A DNA stretch of 64,000 nucleotides from Chitinilyticum litopenaei DSM 21440. Lineage in GTDB: Bacteria; Pseudomonadota; Gammaproteobacteria; Burkholderiales; Chitinibacteraceae. Below are positions 41,573 to 51,155 of this stretch, piece by piece. The position numbers were made by a program, and so were the translations under genes. Under the pieces are notes generated by a model, which was not told the DNA's origin, did not search any database, and was given only the letters and a program-made list of their open reading frames with translations. Every line of letters begins with the position of its first letter. Positions within the stretch are counted from its first letter, which is position 1. The stretch lies in contig NZ_ATZJ01000015.1 in NCBI RefSeq assembly GCF_000428145.1, positions 1 through 64,000 on the forward strand, given 5' to 3'.

Positions 41573-42208
41573 ATGCGCTGGTTTAGCAAACTGGTTCTGG
41601 CTGCCGGCCTGATGGCGGCGTCCCTGGCGAATGCCGCCCTGCAGGAAGGCAAGGATTACAAGCTGCTGGCCAGCCCGCAGCCGGTTGCGCAGGCCGGCAA
41701 GCTCGAGGTGATCGAGTTTTTCTGGTACGGCTGCTCGCATTGCAACACCATCGAGCCGCATGTCGAAGCCTGGGCCGCCAAGCTGCCCAAGGACGTGAAT
41801 TTCCGCCGCGTGCACATCAACTGGGAAGACCCGAGCCGTGAAGGCCATGTGAAGCTCTTCCTGACGCTGCAGGCCATGGGCCTGGATGCCAAGCTGCAGC
41901 CCGCCGTGTTCAAGGCCATCCACCAGGACAAGCTGGAACTGCGCCGCGAGAATGTGCTGCACGGCTGGCTGAAGAGCCAGGGTGTGGATGTCGAGAAATT
42001 CAAGGCGATCTACAACGGCTTCAGCATGGGCCCGCTGATGGCCAAGCAGGCGGCCATGACCCGCGCCTATGGCGTCGATGGCGTGCCGCGCTTCATCGTC
42101 AACGGCCGCTACATTGCCCAGGCCAGCGGTGGCACCGAAGATTCCGTGCTGCGCAGCGTCGACGCCCTGCTTGCCCAGGAGCGCGCCAAGGGCGGCAAGA
42201 AGAAGTAA
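41573..42208 (+). CDS. dsbA: Thiol:disulfide interchange protein DsbA
   Basis: 211 aa periplasmic oxidase that introduces disulfides. Signal peptide ends LANA; active site C54-S-H-C57 (FFWYGCSHCNTIEPH), cis-Pro loop GVDGVPRFIVNG. CSHC replaces the enterobacterial CPHC, a change seen in other betaproteobacteria. The ATG at 41573 was chosen because it begins the signal peptide and follows AAAGGA. Ends at a strong hairpin. Confidence 0.93.
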   Translation: MRWFSKLVLAAGLMAASLANAALQEGKDYKLLASPQPVAQAGKLEVIEFFWYGCSHCNTIEPHVEAWAAKLPKDVNFRRVHINWEDPSREGHVKLFLTLQAMGLDAKLQPAVFKAIHQDKLELRRENVLHGWLKSQGVDVEKFKAIYNGFSMGPLMAKQAAMTRAYGVDGVPRFIVNGRYIAQASGGTEDSVLRSVDALLAQERAKGGKKK

Positions 42209-42236
42209 GCAAGACCGAGGGCGCCTGCCCTGACGT

Positions 42237-42284
42237 CAAGGCCGCGCGGCAGACCGCAAGTCCGCCGGCGCGGCCTTGCGTTTT
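42237..42284 (+). terminator. Terminator after dsbA
   Basis: 10-bp stem CAAGGCCGCG / CGCGGCCTTG followed by CGTTTT. Confidence 0.8.
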
Positions 42285-42383
42285 GCAGATGGGCAAGCCC
42301 CGGCTCAGTCATGCAGACGCAGGAAGCGGGGTTTGGGCCTTGCTGCGCTGGCAGGCTTCAACAGAACGGATGACGCGTCTGAC

Positions 42384-42818
42384 TCATGGGCGTTTGCCGT
42401 GATGCCTCAGCAGGGCTTCAACAGCAGCCTTCAGCTCCGGATCCCTGACCTGCCCGGCGAGCTCGTCAAAGGCGGCCGCGGCCGAATTGCTCAGTTGCAG
42501 CTGCTTGGGTGGCTGCCAGGCGGGCAGCAGCGCGCTGCTGATTCGGGGTACGATGGCGTCCAGCGCAACCCCCTCGTCCTGCAGCGCGCGAATCGCCGCC
42601 GGGGCGCAATGGCGCAGGCGCTGGGCTGCCGCGCCGCTGCTTACCGCCACCAGCAGCTGGCTGCCCGACCAGGTCACCGCACGGCAGCAGGCCGCGACTT
42701 CGGGCGGCAGGCAGCGTCTCAGCCGCGCCAGCAGGCGCTCAAGCTCGGCGACCTGGCGCAGCAGGGGGCGCAGTTGCGGGTCGGTTTGCAGCGGATTGCC
42801 GCGCTGGCTCGATTTCAT
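42384..42818 (-). CDS. DUF721 (DciA-like) protein
   Basis: 144 aa. The pattern LRPLLRQVAELERLLARLRRCL and WSGSQLLVAVSSGAAAQRLRH is the DUF721 domain, also present in DciA, the helicase loader of most bacteria. Whether this is the functional DciA is inferred. The ATG at 42818 was chosen over one at 42866 that would overlap the divergent M23 gene. Its position beside the M23 peptidase and secA is conserved in the Neisseriales. Confidence 0.8.
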   Translation of the reverse strand: MKSSQRGNPLQTDPQLRPLLRQVAELERLLARLRRCLPPEVAACCRAVTWSGSQLLVAVSSGAAAQRLRHCAPAAIRALQDEGVALDAIVPRISSALLPAWQPPKQLQLSNSAAAAFDELAGQVRDPELKAAVEALLRHHGKRP

Positions 42819-42843
42819 CGGTATCCGGTACGGGAGAGTTGCC

Positions 42844-43713
42844 GTGGATGTTATTGTGGTTTCCAACCGTTTGGCAAAGGCCGTTTCGCTGGATGGCCGT
42901 CAGCTGCTGCTGCTGGCGCTGCCCTGTCTGGCACTGCTGCTGACAGCCGGATTCCTGGCCGGTCGCTACTGGTCGGTGCGCACGGTGCAGCAGCAGGCGG
43001 CGCTGAGTCCCGCTGATCGCGCCACGCTTGATGCGCTGGCGGGGCAGGTCGGCGAGCTGCATGCGCGGCTGACCCGCATGAACCAGCTCGCTGTCGAGGT
43101 CGGCAGCAAGACGGGTCTGGATGTGCAGCCTTTCCTGGGCGAGGCCTCCGCGCCGCGCGGCGGCGTATTCCGCACGCAGGGTGTGCCCTCGCTGGCTGAA
43201 CTGTCCGGCGCGCTGGCGCAAAGCCGTGACGAGTCCCAGGGCTATCTGGATGTACTGACCGTGGCGCATTCCCTGCTCTTGCAGCCGAAAACCTCCGAAT
43301 TGCCCGTGCATGCGCCCATCGGCAGCGGCATGCAGACGTCGAGCTTTGGCTGGCGCAGTGATCCGTTTCGCGGTTCGCCAGCCTTTCACGAAGGGCTGGA
43401 TTTTTCGGCGCCCACCGGCACGGCCATTCAGGCAGCCGCCGATGGCGTGGTGAAATTTGCCGGCTGGCATGCGCAATACGGCAATATGGTTGACCTCGAT
43501 CACGGCCGTGGCATGAGCAGTCGTTATGCTCATGCCAGCGAGTTGCTGGTGCGCGAGGGGCAGGCGGTGAAGGTGGGCCAGGAAATCGCCCGGGTCGGCA
43601 GCACCGGGCGCTCGACCGGCCCGCACCTGCATTTTGAAATCCGCTTCATGGGCGTGGCGCAAAATCCGCTGCGCTTTGTCGCTCCGGATGTCCTGCTGGC
43701 GGCCTCGCCCTGA
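42844..43713 (+). CDS. M23 family metallopeptidase
   Basis: 289 aa. One membrane helix near the N-terminus (LLLLALPCLALLLTAGFLAG), a coiled-coil stretch, then the LytM/M23 domain with HEGLD (zinc His/Asp) and HLHFE. Peptidoglycan endopeptidase or amidase activator in the periplasm. The start is a GTG preceded by GGGAGAG; the longer ATG frame runs through the opposite-strand DUF721 gene. It is upstream of secA, as in related genomes. Confidence 0.9.
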   Translation: MDVIVVSNRLAKAVSLDGRQLLLLALPCLALLLTAGFLAGRYWSVRTVQQQAALSPADRATLDALAGQVGELHARLTRMNQLAVEVGSKTGLDVQPFLGEASAPRGGVFRTQGVPSLAELSGALAQSRDESQGYLDVLTVAHSLLLQPKTSELPVHAPIGSGMQTSSFGWRSDPFRGSPAFHEGLDFSAPTGTAIQAAADGVVKFAGWHAQYGNMVDLDHGRGMSSRYAHASELLVREGQAVKVGQEIARVGSTGRSTGPHLHFEIRFMGVAQNPLRFVAPDVLLAASP

Positions 43714-43832
43714 GCGCTGTCGGATTGCCGCAGCTTGAATGTGCAAAACTTGACGCCATATCTTACGAAGTTCATGCTGCGACGCTGCCCGATCAATAAA
43801 ACCATACCCGCCCCGGGTGAGTTGAAGAAACC

Positions 43833-46562
43833 ATGATTGCCTCCCTGTTCAAGAAAGTCTTCGGTAGCCGCAACGACCGCTTGCTGAAGCAGTACCGTGT
43901 CGTTGTCCGTCAGATCAATGCGCTCGAGCCGCAGATGCAGGCGCTCTCCGATGAAGCGCTGCGCGCCAAGACCGAAGAATTCAAGGAACGCTATGCCAAG
44001 GGCGAAACGCTGGATCAGCTCTTGCCGGAAGCCTTTGCCGTTTGTCGGGAAGGCTCGGTACGTACGCTGGGCATGCGCCACTTCGATGTGCAGCTGATCG
44101 GTGGGCTGACCCTGCATCAGGGCAAGATCGCCGAAATGCGCACCGGCGAAGGCAAGACGCTGGTCGCCACCCTGCCGGCCTACCTCAATGCACTGACCGG
44201 ACAGGGCGTGCACGTCATCACGGTCAACGATTACCTGGCCTCGCGCGACGCGGCCACCATGGGCAAGCTCTACAACTTCCTGGGCCTGACTTGCGGGGTG
44301 AACCTCAACAGCAAGACGCACGAGCAAAAGCAGAACGCCTACGCCTGCGACATCACCTACGGCACCAATAACGAATTCGGCTTTGACTACCTGCGCGACA
44401 ATATGGCCTTCCGCAAGGAAGAGCGGGTACAGCGCAAGCTGGCCTACGCCATTGTCGACGAGGTGGATTCCATCCTGATCGACGAGGCGCGCACGCCGCT
44501 GATCATCTCCGGTCCTGCCGATGACAGCACCGACATGTACCTGGCAATGAACAGCGTTCCCGGCCAGCTCACCCGACAGGAAACCGAGGAAGGCGAGGGC
44601 GATTACTACGTCGACGAAAAGGCCAATTCGGTGCTGCTCTCCGAAGCTGGTCATGAAAAGGTTGAGAACATCCTCACCGAAATGGGTCTGCTGCCCGAGG
44701 GCGACAGTCTGTATACCGCCAGCAACATCACGCTGGTGCATCATCTGAACGCCGCGCTGAAGGCGCACGCGCTGTTCACGCTGGACAAGGATTATGTGGT
44801 GCTCGATGGCGAAATCGTCATCGTCGACGAATTCACCGGCCGTCTGCAGACCGGTCGCCGCTGGTCCGACGGCCTGCACCAGGCGATCGAGGCCAAGGAA
44901 GGCGTGCAGATCAATCAGGAAAACCAGACGCTGGCCAGCATCACGCTGCAGAACTATTTCCGCATGTACGGCAAGCTGTCGGGCATGACCGGCACGGCGG
45001 ATACCGAGGCCTACGAATTCCAGCAGATCTACAACCTGGAAACGGTGATCATCCCGACCAACCGGCCGATGATCCGCCAGGATCGCCAGGACCAGGTCTT
45101 CAAGACGGCCCACGAGAAATACCAGGCCATCATTGCCGACATCAAGGATTGCAGCGAGCGCGGCCAGCCCGTGCTGGTGGGTACCACGTCCATCGAACAG
45201 TCAGAGCTGCTCTCCGGCCTCCTGAAGGAGCTGGGTGTCGAGCACAATGTGCTCAATGCCAAGCAGCATGCCCGTGAAGCCGACATCGTCGCGCAGGCCG
45301 GCAGCCCCGCTGCGGTGACCATCGCTACCAATATGGCCGGTCGCGGTACCGACATCGTGCTGGGTGGCAGCCTGGAAGCCAAGATCCGCGAAATCGAGAA
45401 AAACGCCGAACTGAACGATGAGGGCAAGCATGCTGCCATCGCCGAGCTGAAGGCCGCCTGGCAGCCGGTGCACGACGCTGTGGTTGCTGCCGGTGGTCTG
45501 CACATCATCGGTACCGAGCGTCACGAGTCCCGCCGCATCGACAACCAGTTGCGCGGCCGTTCCGGCCGTCAGGGCGATCCGGGCTCCAGCCGCTTCTACC
45601 TGTCGCTGGAAGACCCGCTGCTGCGCATTTTCGGTGGCGAGCGTGTGTCGGCCGTCATGAACATGCTGAAGATTCCGGAAGGCGAAGCCATCGAATCGCG
45701 CATGGTCAGCCGCGCGATCGAATCGTCGCAGCGCAAGGTCGAGGGCCGCAACTTCGACATCCGCAAGCAGCTGCTGGAATACGATGACGTCGCCAACGAG
45801 CAGCGCAAGGCGATCTACGCGCAACGCAATGAGCTGCTGGAAAACGAGGATGTCGCCGAAACCATCGCCGCACTGCGCGATGGGGTGTTTGCCGATCTCT
45901 TCGATCAGTACATTCCGCCCAACTCGATGGAAGAGTTGTGGGATGCGCCGGGTCTTGAGCGCGCACTGGCCGACTTCGAACTCGACCTGCCGGTCAGCAG
46001 CTGGATCAAGGATGAAACCGGCCTGTCCACCGATGACATGCGCCAGCGTGTGGTTGATGCGGCGCGTGCCGCCTATGCCAGCAAGCTGGAACAGGCCGGC
46101 GAGCAGGGCTTCCGTCATTTCGAGCGTTCGGTGTTGCTGCAATTCCTCGACCAGCACTGGCGCGAGCATCTGGGCGCGCTTGATCACCTGCGCCAGGGCA
46201 TTCACCTGCGCGGCTATGCCCAGAAGAACCCGAAGCAGGAATACAAGCGCGAATCCTTCGAGCTGTTTGCCGAACTGCTGGAGCGCATCAAGCGCGACAC
46301 CATCAGCGTGGTGATGAAGGTGCAGATCCGCAGCCCGGAAGACCTGGCCGTGCCCGAGCCGGAAGCGCTGCCGGAAAGCGCGATGACCTTCCGTCACGAC
46401 GAAGTCCAGCCGGCCTTCGCCGGCGAGGCCTCGCTCGCCAATCCGGATCACGAATTCCAGGCCACGCCGGCCAGCAATCCGTATGCGAATGTCGGCCGCA
46501 ACGACCCTTGCCCTTGCGGTTCGGGCAAGAAGTTCAAGCATTGCCATGGCGCGCTGAGCTGA
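43833..46562 (+). CDS. secA: Preprotein translocase ATPase SecA
   Basis: 909 aa motor of the Sec pathway. Walker A MRTGEGKT (GEGKT at 105-109), DEVDSILIDEARTPLIISG, RGTDIVLGG and RRIDNQLRGRSGRQGDPGSS are intact. The C-terminal NDPCPCGSGKKFKHCH is the zinc-binding site for SecB. Length matches the family. Preceded by the M23 gene and ended by a perfect bidirectional hairpin. Confidence 0.98.
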   Translation: MIASLFKKVFGSRNDRLLKQYRVVVRQINALEPQMQALSDEALRAKTEEFKERYAKGETLDQLLPEAFAVCREGSVRTLGMRHFDVQLIGGLTLHQGKIAEMRTGEGKTLVATLPAYLNALTGQGVHVITVNDYLASRDAATMGKLYNFLGLTCGVNLNSKTHEQKQNAYACDITYGTNNEFGFDYLRDNMAFRKEERVQRKLAYAIVDEVDSILIDEARTPLIISGPADDSTDMYLAMNSVPGQLTRQETEEGEGDYYVDEKANSVLLSEAGHEKVENILTEMGLLPEGDSLYTASNITLVHHLNAALKAHALFTLDKDYVVLDGEIVIVDEFTGRLQTGRRWSDGLHQAIEAKEGVQINQENQTLASITLQNYFRMYGKLSGMTGTADTEAYEFQQIYNLETVIIPTNRPMIRQDRQDQVFKTAHEKYQAIIADIKDCSERGQPVLVGTTSIEQSELLSGLLKELGVEHNVLNAKQHAREADIVAQAGSPAAVTIATNMAGRGTDIVLGGSLEAKIREIEKNAELNDEGKHAAIAELKAAWQPVHDAVVAAGGLHIIGTERHESRRIDNQLRGRSGRQGDPGSSRFYLSLEDPLLRIFGGERVSAVMNMLKIPEGEAIESRMVSRAIESSQRKVEGRNFDIRKQLLEYDDVANEQRKAIYAQRNELLENEDVAETIAALRDGVFADLFDQYIPPNSMEELWDAPGLERALADFELDLPVSSWIKDETGLSTDDMRQRVVDAARAAYASKLEQAGEQGFRHFERSVLLQFLDQHWREHLGALDHLRQGIHLRGYAQKNPKQEYKRESFELFAELLERIKRDTISVVMKVQIRSPEDLAVPEPEALPESAMTFRHDEVQPAFAGEASLANPDHEFQATPASNPYANVGRNDPCPCGSGKKFKHCHGALS

Positions 46563-46617
46563 TGCGCAGGCCGCGGCTTGCGGCGCTTGGTGCTTGAAGG
46601 CGCAGCAGCAGAAAGAA

Positions 46618-46643
46618 CAAAGGCCGGCTTTAGCCGGCCTTTG
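46618..46643. terminator. Bidirectional terminator between secA and the sensor kinase gene
   Basis: 12-bp perfect stem CAAAGGCCGGCT / AGCCGGCCTTTG with a 2-base loop; lies between two convergent genes. Confidence 0.85.
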
Positions 46644-46654
46644 TCATTGCCACT

Positions 46655-49063
46655 TCAGGCTGGCGCATCGGGTGGATCGGGGTGCACGCGCGGCAGGGTG
46701 ATGATGAAGCGCGCGCCGTGCCCTTCCTCGCTCAGCAGTTCAATCTGCCCGGCCAGTCGCCCGCATACCAGCGTGTAGACCAGATAGAGTCCCAGGCCAC
46801 TGCCGCCCTGGCCAAAGCGTGTGGTGAAAAACGGCTCGAAGACCTTTTTCTGCAAATGGGCCGGAATGCCGCAGCCATCGTCACTGAAGACCAGCTGCAC
46901 CTGTTGCTCGTCGGCGCTGGCGCCGATGCGGATCTCGCCGGCGCTTTTGCCGGCAAAGCCGTGTATCAGCGCATTGTTGATCAGGTTGGCCAGCACCTGC
47001 TCCAGTGCGCCGGGATAGCTGTCGAGCTCGATGCCCTGTGCGATGTCGGTGTGGATCTGGTGGCGGGTGTGCTTGAAGCGCGGGCCGATGGCGAACAGCA
47101 CTTCGCCAACGGTGGTTGCCAGATCGAAGCGCCGGCGCAGGTCGGAGGCCGTGTCCACCGCGACCTGCTTGAAATTGCCGATCATCTCGGCCGCGCGCCA
47201 GGCATTGTGCTCCAGCAGGCTGGCCGCTTCGCAAGTCTGGTTCAGAAAATCGTCCAGCTCGCTGCGCTTGATGCCGCCCTCGTTCAGCTTGCGGCGCAGG
47301 GTCTTGGCCGCGTCGCCAAAGGTGGTGGCGGTGGTCAGCGAAATGCCCAGCGGCGTGTTCAGTTCATGCGCCACGCCGGCGACGAGGCTGCCCAGCGCCG
47401 CCAGTTTTTCGGTCTGCACCAGCTGGTTCATGGCCTGCTGCAGTTCGGCCGTCCGGCTGGCCACGCGCCGCTCCAGCTCGGCATTGGCCTGCTGCAGCTC
47501 GGTATTGAGCTGCTGGATGCTTTGCTGGTCGGCCTGGCGGGCCTGGTTGAGCAGTGCGCGTGTGGCAATGTCGGCCAGCTGGTTGCCGCGGGCGACGTCT
47601 TCCGGTGTCCAGTTGCGCTGGCTGCCGCTGACCTCGCAGACCAGGATGGCGACGATGCGCCGTTCCATGCGCAGGGGAAAGGCCAGCAGTGAGCGGATGT
47701 CGTGCTGCGACAGATAGGGCTTGTCCATTTCCCAGGTCAGCTGGTGGTGACGGGCATCGTGCGCCACCAGGGGGCCGCCGCGCGCCAGCCACTCAAACAG
47801 CGCCGGGCTGGCGCTGGCGGTGAATTCGGGCGGCATGGGCGCCGGCAGGCCATTGCCCTGCTTGACGGTATGTGGCTGCAGCCTTTGCTCGCTCTCGGCA
47901 TACAGCCATATCCCTGCCCGGGTAATGTCCATGATCTGGCAGGCGGCGATGGTCAGCAGCTCGAAGGATTGTTCCAGATCGCCCTGGTCAACGCAGCTGC
48001 TGTTGGACAGCTCCAGCAGGCGCTGGCTGCTGGAGGGGTTGAGCCCGGCCCAGCTTTCCAGCTCGCCCATGCGTTCGGGGGCTGCTTCGCGCAGTACGGC
48101 CAGCTCCATGGCGTGACCGCGCTGGCAGTAGCGCAGCGCCAGGCTGGGGTCGCCCGCCACTTCGGCGCAGTGGGCAGCGTCGAGCAGGATGGAGGCCAGC
48201 AGGTGACGGTTGGCGATGGCTTCGGCAAAGCCGATGGCCTCTTCGAACAGCGGCAGGGCGCGCGGATAGTTGCCCTGGCGTTCGGCCAGCTGCGCCAGCA
48301 GGCGCACGGTATGCACTTCCGTCCAGCGGTAGCCGGCGCTGCGCGCGCGCGCCAGCGTCTCGTCCAGCAGTGTCTGCAGACCATCGAGGTGATCCTGCGC
48401 GAGCCGGGTTTCGGCCAGGCGAAAGCAGGATTCGGTGTGGAACTCGTGCAGGCCATGCGCCGCACACAGCGTCAGCGCGTGCTGGTATTCGGCCTCCGCT
48501 TCGTCGAGCTGGCCCAGCAGCATGAGGTTGCGTCCCAGATTGATGCGGGCCTTGGCCTCCAGCATCGGGCTGTCGAGCCGGTAGTCGCGGATCAGCTGCA
48601 GGGCATCGCGGTGGATGGCGACGGCCTTGGCGTGGTCCTGCAGCGCGTCATGGATCATGCCCAGACCAATGCGCGCCAGCACCAGCGAGGTCCATTCATG
48701 CGCCAGTGAGGCGACTTCGAGGCAACGCGCCCAGAACTGGAGCGCGCTGCGGTATTCGCCCTCCACATAATGGCTGCGGCCAATGGCTTCCAGCAGCCTG
48801 GCTTCGGCGGCGAACAGGTGCAGCGATTCGGCGATCTGCAGTGCTTCGTAGAGCGGGTCGCGGGCATGCACGGCCTGGCCCAGCGTATCCATGATGCGGC
48901 TGTAGTGCTCGGCCAGCGCGACAAAGCCTGCGTAATCGCGCAATAGCCTGGCCGTCAGAAAGCCGCTTTCGCATTGCTGGCGGGCTTCGCCCAGACGGTC
49001 GACGGGGATGGCGGCGATGCTGGCCAGTAATTCGGAGATGGCCGGCGTGGTGGGAATCGGCAT
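46655..49063 (-). CDS. TPR-GAF hybrid sensor histidine kinase
   Basis: 802 aa with no membrane helix. About ten TPR-like helices (ALQFWARCLEVASLAHEWTS), a GAF domain (WEMDKPYLSQHDIRSLLAFPL), a coiled coil, the phospho-acceptor region ALGSLVAGVAHELNTPLG (His near residue 566) and an HATPase with NLINNALIHG and GSGLGLYLVYTLV. The TPR part may sense a peptide or protein. An upstream ATG at 49159 has a good GGAAGG site but is followed by uncommon codons, so I use MPIPTTPAIS. No regulator is adjacent; the TPR response regulator at 10648 is far away. Confidence 0.85.
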   Translation of the reverse strand: MPIPTTPAISELLASIAAIPVDRLGEARQQCESGFLTARLLRDYAGFVALAEHYSRIMDTLGQAVHARDPLYEALQIAESLHLFAAEARLLEAIGRSHYVEGEYRSALQFWARCLEVASLAHEWTSLVLARIGLGMIHDALQDHAKAVAIHRDALQLIRDYRLDSPMLEAKARINLGRNLMLLGQLDEAEAEYQHALTLCAAHGLHEFHTESCFRLAETRLAQDHLDGLQTLLDETLARARSAGYRWTEVHTVRLLAQLAERQGNYPRALPLFEEAIGFAEAIANRHLLASILLDAAHCAEVAGDPSLALRYCQRGHAMELAVLREAAPERMGELESWAGLNPSSSQRLLELSNSSCVDQGDLEQSFELLTIAACQIMDITRAGIWLYAESEQRLQPHTVKQGNGLPAPMPPEFTASASPALFEWLARGGPLVAHDARHHQLTWEMDKPYLSQHDIRSLLAFPLRMERRIVAILVCEVSGSQRNWTPEDVARGNQLADIATRALLNQARQADQQSIQQLNTELQQANAELERRVASRTAELQQAMNQLVQTEKLAALGSLVAGVAHELNTPLGISLTTATTFGDAAKTLRRKLNEGGIKRSELDDFLNQTCEAASLLEHNAWRAAEMIGNFKQVAVDTASDLRRRFDLATTVGEVLFAIGPRFKHTRHQIHTDIAQGIELDSYPGALEQVLANLINNALIHGFAGKSAGEIRIGASADEQQVQLVFSDDGCGIPAHLQKKVFEPFFTTRFGQGGSGLGLYLVYTLVCGRLAGQIELLSEEGHGARFIITLPRVHPDPPDAPA

Positions 49064-49243
49064 GCGCGTTGAATCCGCCCTTGTGCAGTTTCGAGTGGGA
49101 GCGAGCAAGCCCGCAATCGGCAGGGTGTGCCGCGGGGGCGCGGCGTCAGCTTTCAGCATAGTCGCCACCTTCCCTGAAAGAAACTGGGGTTCCGCGCCGC
49201 AGGCAAGCGATAATGCGGCACGGACAAGCAGGGGAAAGACAAG

Positions 49244-50401
49244 ATGTTGCAGCGTGCTGACTGGCCGGCACTGACGGCTGGCCTGGTGACCGTGCTGGTG
49301 GGTTACACCAGCTCGGCGGCCATCATTTTCGAGGCTGCCCGCGCCGCTGGCGCCAGCCCGGCCGAGCTGGCGTCCTGGCTGTGGGCGCTCGGGCTGGGCA
49401 TGGGGCTGACCTGCATTGCCCTGTCCCTGCGCTACCGCATTCCGGTGGTGACGGCCTGGTCAACGCCGGGTGCAGCCTTGCTGATCACCAGTCTGTCCGG
49501 CGTCAGCCTGGGCGAAGCAACCGGCGCGTTTCTGCTCTCGGCGCTGCTGATCACGCTGTGTGGCGTCACCGGGATTTTCGAACGGCTGATGAACCGCATT
49601 CCGCTGCCGCTGGCCGCTGCCCTGCTGGCCGGCATCCTGGCGCGTTTCGGCATGAATGTGTTCACGGCCATGCCGCAAAGCCTGCTGCTGGTCGCCAGCA
49701 TGTTCGTCGCTTACCTGCTCCTGCGCCGGGCGCAAACGCGCTATGCGATTCCACTGGTGCTGCTGGCCGGCATGCTGATTGCGGCCGGGCAGGGCGAGCT
49801 GCGCTGGCAGGCGCTCGAGCTGCAGCTGGCAAGCCCGCTCTGGACCACGCCGGTCTTTACGCCGGCCGTGTTGCTGGGCGTGGGTCTGCCGCTGTTTGTG
49901 GTGACCATGGCCTCGCAGAACATTCCGGGGGTGGCGACGCTGCAGGCCAATGGTTATCGGCCACCGGTGTCGGCCTTGCTGACCGGCACGGGGCTGGTCA
50001 ACCTCGTGCTGGCGCCCTTTGGCTGCTTTGCCCTGAATCTGGCCGCGATCACCGCTGCGCTGTGCATGAGTCCCGAGGCGCATGAAAACCCGCAGCGCCG
50101 CTATCTTGCCAGTGTTGCCGCCGGGGTGTTTTATGTCCTGCTGGGCGTGTTCGGCGCGACGGTGGGCGCACTGTTCGCCGCCTTTCCGCCGGCCCTGGTG
50201 CTGGCCATTGCCGGTCTCGCGCTGTTTGGCACGCTGGGCGCCGGGCTGGCGATTGCAATGCGCGATGAAGCGCACCGCGAGCCGGCGCTGATTACCTTCC
50301 TGATCACGGCGTCGGGCGTGACCCTGTTCGGCATCGGTTCGGCATTCTGGGGGCTGGTCGGCGGCTCGCTGGCCCTGCTGGTGTTGCGTTACAGGCGCTA
50401 G
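49244..50401 (+). CDS. BenE-family transporter (benzoate/H+ symporter-like)
   Basis: 385 aa, about 11-12 membrane helices. AGLVTVLVGYTSSAAIIFEAA, YRIPVVTAWSTPGAALL and VVTMASQNIPGVATLQANGYRP are BenE/YdcO landmarks. No benzoate-degradation gene is in the window, so the substrate may differ. Monocistronic, followed by a D49 element. Confidence 0.88.
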   Translation: MLQRADWPALTAGLVTVLVGYTSSAAIIFEAARAAGASPAELASWLWALGLGMGLTCIALSLRYRIPVVTAWSTPGAALLITSLSGVSLGEATGAFLLSALLITLCGVTGIFERLMNRIPLPLAAALLAGILARFGMNVFTAMPQSLLLVASMFVAYLLLRRAQTRYAIPLVLLAGMLIAAGQGELRWQALELQLASPLWTTPVFTPAVLLGVGLPLFVVTMASQNIPGVATLQANGYRPPVSALLTGTGLVNLVLAPFGCFALNLAAITAALCMSPEAHENPQRRYLASVAAGVFYVLLGVFGATVGALFAAFPPALVLAIAGLALFGTLGAGLAIAMRDEAHREPALITFLITASGVTLFGIGSAFWGLVGGSLALLVLRYRR

Positions 50402-50409
50402 CTTTTAAG

Positions 50410-50458
50410 GGGTATTGAGCTGCAAGCTTTCTACCGGTTTGGTTGCAGTCCTATGGGA
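50410..50458. repeat. D49 dyad element, copy 14 (overlaps thpR end)
   Basis: GGGTAT with inner arms CTGCAAGC and GGTTGCAG; the right arm is degenerate and a second GGGTAT follows 53 bases after the first. It supplies the stop codon and the last ~9 codons of the thpR reading frame. Confidence 0.65.
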
Positions 50459-51057
50459 GCTTGGGTATGCGGGTCGTGCCCCTGGGTGCGGATGGCATAG
50501 GATGGTCCGCGCTCGCCCGGCAGCGAGGCAAACAGGGTGATCGGCCCCAGTGGCCAGTGCAGCGCGGGTGCCAGCCGGGTTTGTGGCGCGCGCGTGCCGC
50601 GCAGCAGCGTCAGGTGGGGGCAATATGGGCGCTCATCGTGCGGAAAGCCGGCCCGCTGCAGTGCGGCGTGCAGGCGGGCGACGTGGTCGAGCAGCTGTTG
50701 ATCCGGCTGCTTGCAGCCCAGCCAGACCACGCCACTACCGGCGCTGAAGCTGCCGATGCGATCCAGCCGCAGCGTTTGCGCCGGCCAGTCCTGCGCAGCG
50801 ATCAGTGCCGCCAGTTCGGGCAGGCGCACGGTTGGCGTGTCGCCCAGAAATGCCAGCGTCAGGTGCAGATTGGCGGCGGGCATCGCCTTGCCGCCGTGCT
50901 CAAGTTGCAGCGTGTCGCGGATGCTGCACAGCCGTGGGCGCAGCCGCGCCGGCACGGCCACGCCGATGAACCAGCGTTCAACCCGGATAATCGATTGGGG
51001 CGCGAGGTGATGGCGAGGCGTTTCGCGAGCAAATTCAGGCGCTTGTGACAAGTCCAT
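50431..51057 (-). CDS. thpR: RNA 2',3'-cyclic phosphodiesterase (2'-5' RNA ligase family)
   Basis: 208 aa. Two HxTx motifs, HLTLAFLG and HLTLLRGT, form the 2H phosphoesterase active site. RWFIGVAVPARLRPRL is the usual start region. Acts on RNA with 2',3'-cyclic ends; physiological role unclear. The C-terminal residues APIGLQPNR are encoded by a D49 element, suggesting the natural end was altered. Confidence 0.9.
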   Translation of the reverse strand: MDLSQAPEFARETPRHHLAPQSIIRVERWFIGVAVPARLRPRLCSIRDTLQLEHGGKAMPAANLHLTLAFLGDTPTVRLPELAALIAAQDWPAQTLRLDRIGSFSAGSGVVWLGCKQPDQQLLDHVARLHAALQRAGFPHDERPYCPHLTLLRGTRAPQTRLAPALHWPLGPITLFASLPGERGPSYAIRTQGHDPHTQAPIGLQPNR

Positions 51058-51155
51058 AGCCTGCTATGGGCGCGAGGCAAGGGCGTGAAGGTGCCGCAAA
51101 ACGGTCGCCAGCGCCTGTGCAGGCTCGAAGAGCCGCCCAATGGATTTTCCGGGTT

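Noticed and set aside
42487..42843. N-terminal extension of the M23 peptidase
   Set aside because: This stretch is the antisense of the DUF721 gene; the GTG at 42844 has a ribosome-binding site and precedes the membrane helix.
47866..47914. D49-like sequence inside the TPR sensor kinase gene
   Set aside because: CGGTAT and CTGCAGCC match well, but the right end is ATATCCC, one base out of register.
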